Assembly: GCA_023458875.1 (NCBI GenBank)
Contig: JAEWXO010000027.1
Location: forward strand, 1 to 20,345
DNA from: Bacillota bacterium
Lineage (GTDB): Bacteria; Bacillota; Clostridia; Oscillospirales; Ruminococcaceae
DNA length: 20,345 nucleotides
Direction: 5' to 3'
The position numbers and the translations under genes were made by a program. Below are positions 14,998-20,345 of the stretch, in pieces. Within the stretch, counting starts at the first letter, position 1. Each line of letters starts with the position of its first letter. A model generated the notes under the pieces. It was not told the DNA's origin. It did not search any database and saw only the letters and a program-made list of their open reading frames with translations.

Positions 14998-17900
14998 ATG
15001 AGCAGTAATTTTATTCATTTGCATCTTCACAGTGAATACAGCCTGCTTGACGGTGCATGCAGGATAAATGATATAGTCAGCAATGCAAAAAAACTCGGAC
15101 AATCTGCTGTTGCCATAACAGACCACGGAGTAATGTATGGGGCAGTGGATTTTTATAATGAAGCGCTGAGACAAGGGATAAAGCCTGTAATCGGATGTGA
15201 GGTATACGTAGCAAGACGAACAAGAAATGATAAGGTACATAAGCTTGACAGCTCACCTTATCATTTAATTTTGCTGTGCAAAAACAATACCGGATACCGG
15301 AATCTTACAAAACTCGTATCAGAGGGGTTTATAAGCGGATTTTATAATAAACCAAGGGTAGATATTGAGCTTCTTGAAAAATATCATGAAGGGCTTATAT
15401 GCCTTTCTGCTTGTCTTGCCGGCGAAGTAGCTGTACAGCTTGTAAATTATGATTATGACGGTGCCAGAAAAACAGTTGAATGCTATAACAGAATATTTGG
15501 TCAGGGAAATTACTACATTGAGGTTCAGGATCACGGTATACCGGAACAGCGCCGTATTCTGCCTAATCTTTACAGGCTTTCCGAGGAAACCGGGGTCCCG
15601 CTTGTCGCAACCAATGATGTTCATTATATAAATCATGATGATGCCCGGATGCAGAAGGTCCTTATATGTATTCAGACAAATACGACAATTGATGACCCTG
15701 ATGCCATGAGCTTTGCGACTGATGAATTTTATATGAAAAGCGAAGCGGAAATGCTTCATATTTTCAGATCTGTTCCGTCAGCAGTGTATAATACCGCTAA
15801 GATAGCGGAGCAGTGCAACGTAACATTTGAATTCGGAGTAACAAAGCTTCCGTCCTTTGAAATAGAGGGATGCAGTGATAACATAAAATTTTTTAAAGAT
15901 CTCTGCTACAGCGGAATGTACAGAAAATACGGAAAAGAACCTGATAAAAAAGTACAGGAAAGAATGGCATATGAGCTTGATATAATTATAAAAATGGGCT
16001 ATGTCAATTACTTTTTAATAGTATGGGATTTTATCAGATATGCAAAGGAAAACAATATTCCGGTTGGTCCCGGCAGAGGTTCAGGCGCAGGCAGTATATG
16101 TGCGTATTGTATTGATATTACGGGAATTGATCCGATGGGATACAATCTTCTTTTCGAGCGGTTTCTTAACCCGGAAAGAATAAGTATGCCTGATTTTGAT
16201 ATTGATTTCTGCATTGAGGGACGTTCCCGTGTTATTGAGTATGTTATTAAAAAATATGGCAGTGACAGGGTCGCACAGATTATTACATTCGGTACTATGG
16301 CAGCGAGAGGTTCAATAAGGGATGCAGGACGTGCCATGGGTATTCCGTACAGCGTGTGTGATAAGACAGCAAAGCTTATTCCTAATGAACTTAATATTAC
16401 AATAGACAAGGCACTTTTAAAAAACGATGATCTCAAAAGTATGTATGATTCCGACCAGACAGTTCACAATCTTATAGACATGGCGCGTAAGATAGAGGGA
16501 ATGCCGAGAAACACATCTACCCATGCGGCAGGCGTTGTTATTGCAAGTGCTCCTGTAAGTGATTTTGTGCCTCTTAAGAAAAATGAAGATTCGATTGTAA
16601 CCCAGTATACAATGACTGTTCTTGAAAGTCTGGGACTGCTTAAGATGGATTTTCTTGGTCTTAGAAACCTTACGGTAATAAGGGACTGCATTCAGATTAT
16701 CCATGAAACAAATCCTGAATTTGATATAAACAGTATTTCTGTCCACGATAAAAATATTTTTGCAATGCTTTCCAAAGGAAATACCTCAGGGGTTTTCCAG
16801 TTTGAAAGCGCAGGAATGCGTTCAGTTATTATGAAGCTTGTACCCGGCAGTATTGAAGATCTGATAGCCGTTATTTCACTTTACCGTCCCGGACCGATGG
16901 ACTCAATCCCTAAATATATTCAGAACAGGCATAACCCTGAAAAAATAACATATAAGCATCCGCTTCTTGAAAAGATTCTTGATGTAACATACGGATGTAT
17001 TGTGTATCAGGAGCAGGTAATGGAAATATGCCGTACTCTTGCAGGCTATTCTTACGGACGTGCCGATCTTGTGAGACGTGCAATGGCTAAGAAAAAGCAT
17101 GATGTCATGGAGAAGGAAAGAATAAATTTTGTACATGGCTTAAAAAATGATGACGGAAGTATAAATTGCATAGGTGCAGTTGCAAACGGAGTTCCTGAGG
17201 ATATTGCAGACAGTATTTTTGATGAAATGACAAGCTTTGCTTCGTATGCCTTCAACAAATCACATGCCGCTGCATATGCTTACCTGTCATATCAGACGGC
17301 ATATCTCCGATGCTATTATTTCAAGGAATACATGTCGGCATTAATGACAAGTGTTCTGTCAAACGCAAATAAGCTTATGGAATATATATCAGAGTGTGAA
17401 GCAAACGGAGTCAGGGTTTTAAGCCCTTCAGTAAATGAAAGCTTTCTTAATTTTACAGCAACCCATGACGGAATACGTTTCGGACTTCTTGCAATAAAAA
17501 ATCTTGGCAAAGGAGTTATAAACCAGATAATAGCTGAGCGTGAAGAGAATGGCTTATATACTTCGCTTCAGGATTTTTGCAGGCGGACAATAGAAAAGGA
17601 TGTAAGCAAAAGAACGATTGAAAGTCTGATCTGCTCAGGCGCATTTGACGGCCTTGGATTAAACAGAAGACAGATGACGGAAAATCTTGAAAGCATACTG
17701 AATTCATGTCAGCACGATAAGGACAATTATATAGAAGGACAGCTTGACCTTTTCGGAGAAGCCAGTCAGATATCAAAATACGAATTTCATATACCGTTTG
17801 CTGAAGAATACCCTGTAAAGGAACTTCTGAAAATGGAGAAGGAATCGACAGGAATGTATGTTTCAGGCCATCCTATTATGCAGTACATGTACCAGAGAAA

Positions 17901-18450
17901 GCTTTTGAGAATTCCTGAAATATCAGAAATAAACGACAGTGAGTCAACAAAATATACGGATAATTCCTCTGTACAGATTATAGGGATTGTTCAGTCTGTT
18001 AAAAATCACATTACAAAAAAAGGTGATAAAATGTGCTTTGTTGTGATTGAAGATCAGACGGGTGCTGTTGACTGTGTTATTTTTCCGAAGGTTTTCGGTG
18101 CACTCCGGTATCGTATTACTCCAGGGGACATAATGTATGTTTCCGGAAAGCTTTCTGTAAAGGACGATGAGTGCAGTATTCTTGCGGATATAATTTTAAA
18201 TGAAGAAGAATTCGCACAGCTGCTTGCAAGCAAAAAATTATGCATCAATACAAAAAGCACTGAGCTTGCAGGTATGCTTGCAAGTCTCAATGAGTATATG
18301 TCAGATGAAGGACATACATCCGTATGCTTTTATCTTTCAGACCTGAAAAAAATAATTTCCCCTAAAGAAAAGAAAAAAATTGATATTACAAATGAATTAT
18401 ATGTTTTGCTTAACAAAAAAATTTCAGGAGAAAATATGACCTTTATTTAA
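14998..18450 (+). CDS. dnaE: DNA polymerase III, alpha subunit
   Basis: This is a replicative-type C-family DNA polymerase of 1150 residues, the DnaE form rather than PolC. The N-terminal PHP domain begins at FIHLHLHSEYSLLDG (5-19), then ITDHG, GCEVYV and NDVHY; the metal ligands look intact. The polymerase core carries GPGRGSGAGS, then catalytic Asp401 and Asp403 in PDFDIDF (398-404), and the third carboxylate Asp551 in MDFLGLRNLT. YRPGPMDSIP and ASYAFNKSHAAAYA follow. A helix-hairpin-helix part and an OB fold (about 990-1070, VQIIGIVQSVKNH) form the C-terminus. No intein or frameshift is seen. AGGAG lies just before the ATG. It is the last gene of the hprK operon; no clear terminator follows, but a new promoter starts 22 nt later. 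Confidence 0.97.
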   Translation: MSSNFIHLHLHSEYSLLDGACRINDIVSNAKKLGQSAVAITDHGVMYGAVDFYNEALRQGIKPVIGCEVYVARRTRNDKVHKLDSSPYHLILLCKNNTGYRNLTKLVSEGFISGFYNKPRVDIELLEKYHEGLICLSACLAGEVAVQLVNYDYDGARKTVECYNRIFGQGNYYIEVQDHGIPEQRRILPNLYRLSEETGVPLVATNDVHYINHDDARMQKVLICIQTNTTIDDPDAMSFATDEFYMKSEAEMLHIFRSVPSAVYNTAKIAEQCNVTFEFGVTKLPSFEIEGCSDNIKFFKDLCYSGMYRKYGKEPDKKVQERMAYELDIIIKMGYVNYFLIVWDFIRYAKENNIPVGPGRGSGAGSICAYCIDITGIDPMGYNLLFERFLNPERISMPDFDIDFCIEGRSRVIEYVIKKYGSDRVAQIITFGTMAARGSIRDAGRAMGIPYSVCDKTAKLIPNELNITIDKALLKNDDLKSMYDSDQTVHNLIDMARKIEGMPRNTSTHAAGVVIASAPVSDFVPLKKNEDSIVTQYTMTVLESLGLLKMDFLGLRNLTVIRDCIQIIHETNPEFDINSISVHDKNIFAMLSKGNTSGVFQFESAGMRSVIMKLVPGSIEDLIAVISLYRPGPMDSIPKYIQNRHNPEKITYKHPLLEKILDVTYGCIVYQEQVMEICRTLAGYSYGRADLVRRAMAKKKHDVMEKERINFVHGLKNDDGSINCIGAVANGVPEDIADSIFDEMTSFASYAFNKSHAAAYAYLSYQTAYLRCYYFKEYMSALMTSVLSNANKLMEYISECEANGVRVLSPSVNESFLNFTATHDGIRFGLLAIKNLGKGVINQIIAEREENGLYTSLQDFCRRTIEKDVSKRTIESLICSGAFDGLGLNRRQMTENLESILNSCQHDKDNYIEGQLDLFGEASQISKYEFHIPFAEEYPVKELLKMEKESTGMYVSGHPIMQYMYQRKLLRIPEISEINDSESTKYTDNSSVQIIGIVQSVKNHITKKGDKMCFVVIEDQTGAVDCVIFPKVFGALRYRITPGDIMYVSGKLSVKDDECSILADIILNEEEFAQLLASKKLCINTKSTELAGMLASLNEYMSDEGHTSVCFYLSDLKKIISPKEKKKIDITNELYVLLNKKISGENMTFI

Positions 18451-18471
18451 TAATGTTTTACCGTTTAGGTC

Positions 18472-18499
18472 TTGACAAACTTTTTAAATGTAGTAAAAT
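18472..18499 (+). promoter_or_regulatory. Promoter for pfkA
   Basis: TTGACA (18472-18477), a 16-nt spacer and TAAAAT (18494-18499) form a strong promoter just after the dnaE stop. Transcription would start near 18506, leaving a leader of about 140 nt. Confidence 0.7.
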
Positions 18500-18557
18500 A
18501 TATATTGGTAGTGTTATAATTTAAGTGAAAAATTTTACAATTAACTCAGTTAAACAG

Positions 18558-18606
18558 ATATGGTTTTTATATATGTATAAATATTTAAAAATTGTATGGA
18601 CCATAT
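18558..18606 (+). promoter_or_regulatory. Competing hairpins in the pfkA leader
   Basis: ATATGG (18558-18563) plus TTTTTA (18564-18569) can pair with TAAAAATTGTAT (18586-18597, three G-U pairs), or ATATGG alone can pair perfectly with CCATAT (18601-18606). The two foldings share the same 5' strand. No U run follows, so any effect would be on stability or translation. No known riboswitch is recognised. Confidence 0.3.
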
Positions 18607-18648
18607 TAAATAAATAATAAGCCTTATCGGCAGAATGGAGTATTAAAT

Positions 18649-19611
18649 ATGATCAAGACTATTGGTGTTTTAACAAGTGGTGGAGATGCCCCTGGAATGA
18701 ATGCTGCAGTTCGTGCAGTAACAAGAACTGCTATCAGTAAGGGAATAAAGGTTTATGGTATCAGAAGAGGCTATAACGGTCTTATTAACGGAGATGTTAT
18801 TGAAATGAACGAGCGTTCTGTATCAGATATTCTCCAGACTGGTGGTACATGTCTTTATACAGCAAGATGCCATGAATTCAGAACAGCAGAGGGCGTTGAC
18901 AAAGCCGTTGCTAAATGTAAAGAAATTGGTCTTGAGGGTATAGTCGTTATAGGCGGTGACGGTTCATTCAGAGGAGCTGCCGATTTATCAGCAAAGGGTA
19001 TTCTTTGTGTAGGACTTCCAGGCACAATAGATAACGATATCGCATGCACAGAATATACAATCGGTTATGATACCGCAATGAACACTGCACTTGAAATGGT
19101 TGACAAGATAAGAGATACCGCACAGTCACATGACCGCTGCAGCGTAGTTGAGGTAATGGGAAGAAACGCAGGACATATTGCAGTTAATACAGGAATAGCA
19201 TGTGGTGCTACAGAAATTATTACAACTGAAATGCCATATGATCTGGATGAAATAGCTAAAAAAATGCTTGAGACAAGAAAGACAGGAAAACAGCATTTTA
19301 TTATCGTTGTTTCAGAGGGTGTTGGACATTCAACAGAAATAGCACAGATTCTTCAGGAAAAGACAGGAATAGAGTCAAGAGCTACTATTCTCGGCCATGT
19401 ACAGAGGGGCGGATCGCCTACTGTAAGAGACAGAGTTGTTGCAACACAGATGGGCCATTATGCTGTTGAACTTCTTGCACAGGGAATAGGAAACAGAGTT
19501 GTAGGTATGCAGCAAAACGCTATCGTTGATTTTGATATTCAGGAAGCATTATCAATGAAAAAGCCTTTTGAAGAAAATCTTTATAGAATTGCAACTGAAA
19601 TTGCATTCTGA
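18649..19611 (+). CDS. pfkA: ATP-dependent 6-phosphofructokinase
   Basis: This 320-residue enzyme phosphorylates fructose-6-phosphate to fructose-1,6-bisphosphate, the committed step of glycolysis in the cytosol. The ATP site begins LTSGGDAPGMNAA (8-20) and includes GGDGS (102-106). The Gly at 105, where PPi-dependent enzymes have Asp, indicates ATP use. The catalytic aspartate is Asp128 in PGTIDND (124-130), and the substrate segment EVMGRNAGHIA is at about 168-178. Length is that of the bacterial allosteric type. GGAG sits 8 nt before the ATG. It has its own promoter and terminator but follows dnaE, an order I recall from many Clostridia. Confidence 0.97.
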   Translation: MIKTIGVLTSGGDAPGMNAAVRAVTRTAISKGIKVYGIRRGYNGLINGDVIEMNERSVSDILQTGGTCLYTARCHEFRTAEGVDKAVAKCKEIGLEGIVVIGGDGSFRGAADLSAKGILCVGLPGTIDNDIACTEYTIGYDTAMNTALEMVDKIRDTAQSHDRCSVVEVMGRNAGHIAVNTGIACGATEIITTEMPYDLDEIAKKMLETRKTGKQHFIIVVSEGVGHSTEIAQILQEKTGIESRATILGHVQRGGSPTVRDRVVATQMGHYAVELLAQGIGNRVVGMQQNAIVDFDIQEALSMKKPFEENLYRIATEIAF

Positions 19612-19631
19612 TATTAAGTAAAATAAATATT

Positions 19632-19672
19632 TCCCCTGACTGAACAAATCTTACATTTGTTCAGTCAGGGGA
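19632..19672 (+). terminator. Strong intrinsic terminator of pfkA
   Basis: Arms 19632-19649 and 19655-19672 form an 18-bp perfect stem (core CCCCTGACTGAACAAAT) with a 5-nt loop CTTAC. ATTTCATTTATT follows. It lies about 20 nt after the pfkA stop. Confidence 0.9.
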
Positions 19673-19721
19673 TTTCATTTATTGTATAAAGCACAAATAT
19701 TTTTTTCATCTATTACAAAGA

Positions 19722-19750
19722 TTGACAAGGTAAAGTCGATAGTATATAAT
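19722..19750 (+). promoter_or_regulatory. Consensus sigma-A promoter before the right-edge frame
   Basis: TTGACA (19722-19727), exactly 17 nt, TATAAT (19745-19750): both hexamers are perfect. Transcription would start near 19757. The following frame has no ribosome binding site. Confidence 0.85.
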
Positions 19751-19783
19751 TAACAGTATACGCCTGCAGTTGAAATAATCGAT

Positions 19784-20311
19784 ATGCAATTCAGGGATAA
19801 TTCAGAAATAAAAATTGAAGATGATAAGGCAGTTGTTGAGATTGGTAAAGATGAAATAAACTTAAAGAAACTATCACCAACACCTGATTATAAAGCCCCG
19901 AAAACAGTAAATGAAGCTAAAATTGTTGAAAACAAAGACGTCATTTACACACAAAACGGCAGAAAAATTGATATAATAAAGTCTGCATCAATTGATGTAA
20001 CTGATGTATTTGACGATATGGACGGCACGGGCATAAAAGGCTATTTTTACAGAAAATCAGAAAAAGGGGATGCTGCGTATAGTGAGATACAGCCTGGACA
20101 GGACGGTAGATACATTATTTCCGATATACCGGGTGATTACTCATATGAAATCTATGCAGAGGATTATTGTGGTTTAAAATCAGAAAAAATAACTGTTAAC
20201 GGGAATATCAATATATACAAGCCGGTAGAGTTAAGCAGCGACATGGCGATATATAATGAAGATTGGAGCGATTTTTTAATCTTATTCTGCTTATTAAAAG
20301 CAGAGCTTTGA
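19784..20311 (+). pseudogene. Probable remnant of a surface/Ig-like protein gene
   Basis: A frame of 175 codons from ATG 19784 shows real-protein composition and stays open upstream to the stop at 19751-19753, reading TPAVEIID before the ATG. There is no ribosome site and no signal peptide. Residues about 65-150 (SIDVTDVFDDMDGTGIKG, then YFYRKSE, GRYIISDIPGDYSYEIYAEDYCG, split from one run) look like a beta-sandwich or bacterial Ig-like repeat of a secreted protein: alternating Tyr/Ile strands and a 'DGxGIKGYFYR' turn. The C-terminus changes abruptly to SDFLILFCLLKAEL after a run of six T, which may be a frameshift. A one-base shift there gives a different tail ending at about 20328. The frame is most likely a fragment left after a deletion that joined a promoter to the middle of a gene, but a genuine short gene cannot be excluded. 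Confidence 0.45.
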
Positions 20312-20345
20312 ACAACACAGGGCTTTGAAAATATAATAGATAATC

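Noticed and set aside
20265..20330. Frameshifted extension of the right-edge frame as a real C-terminus
   Set aside because: The alternative tail is short and ends soon after. Without homologues it cannot be preferred over the original frame.
1..20345. CRISPR array, tRNA, rRNA, transposase or phage genes
   Set aside because: No regularly spaced repeats, cloverleaf patterns, ribosomal sequence or recombinase motifs were seen on either strand.

Overview
The window looks like a chromosomal segment of a low-GC, Gram-positive anaerobe of the Clostridia, most likely a Ruminococcus-like member of the Oscillospiraceae/Ruminococcaceae. The evidence is the run hprK, PHP, murB, rapZ, whiA, dnaE, then pfkA; the strong AGGAGG-type ribosome sites; canonical TTGACA/TATAAT promoters; a lipobox solute-binding protein; and a 59-residue Cys-rich protein of a type I associate with Clostridia. 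The family assignment is inference from gene order and protein character; no rRNA, tRNA, CRISPR array or insertion sequence was seen.

Left edge (1-1415, minus strand, very AT-rich): an accessory-looking locus. A membrane protein is cut by the window edge. Upstream of it is a small secreted protein resembling the DUF2712 family, separated from it by a perfect 21-bp inverted repeat. The secreted-protein gene has a long leader, a strong promoter and, just behind that promoter, a perfect 58-bp palindrome.

1416-3961 (minus): a two-gene operon of a membrane protein with a degenerate GGDEF domain followed by a sugar-type solute-binding lipoprotein. No ABC permease is nearby, so this pair may be a sensory unit. 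4234-4413 (plus) is the small Cys-rich protein.

4476-9131 (minus): a colinear group of an Lrp/AsnC regulator, a PLP aminotransferase, ispE, lepB and a MepA-like MATE exporter. The exporter is preceded by a two-hairpin element with a competing terminator that fits the guanidine-IV (mepA motif) riboswitch. 9286-10119 (minus) is a histidinol-phosphatase-like PHP protein.

10120-10481: a divergent control region. It holds an extended -10 promoter for the PHP gene, a well-folded candidate structured RNA of about 140 nt, and a consensus promoter for hprK. 10482-18450 (plus) is a tightly packed operon: HPr kinase/phosphorylase, PHP phosphoesterase, MurB, RapZ, WhiA and DNA polymerase III alpha. It joins carbon-catabolite control, wall precursor synthesis, division control and replication. 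yvcK, which often sits between rapZ and whiA in Firmicutes, is absent here. pfkA follows with its own promoter, a long leader and a strong terminator.

Right edge: a textbook TTGACA-17-TATAAT promoter stands directly before a 175-codon reading frame with no ribosome site or signal peptide and an Ig-like surface-protein character. It is probably a gene remnant.
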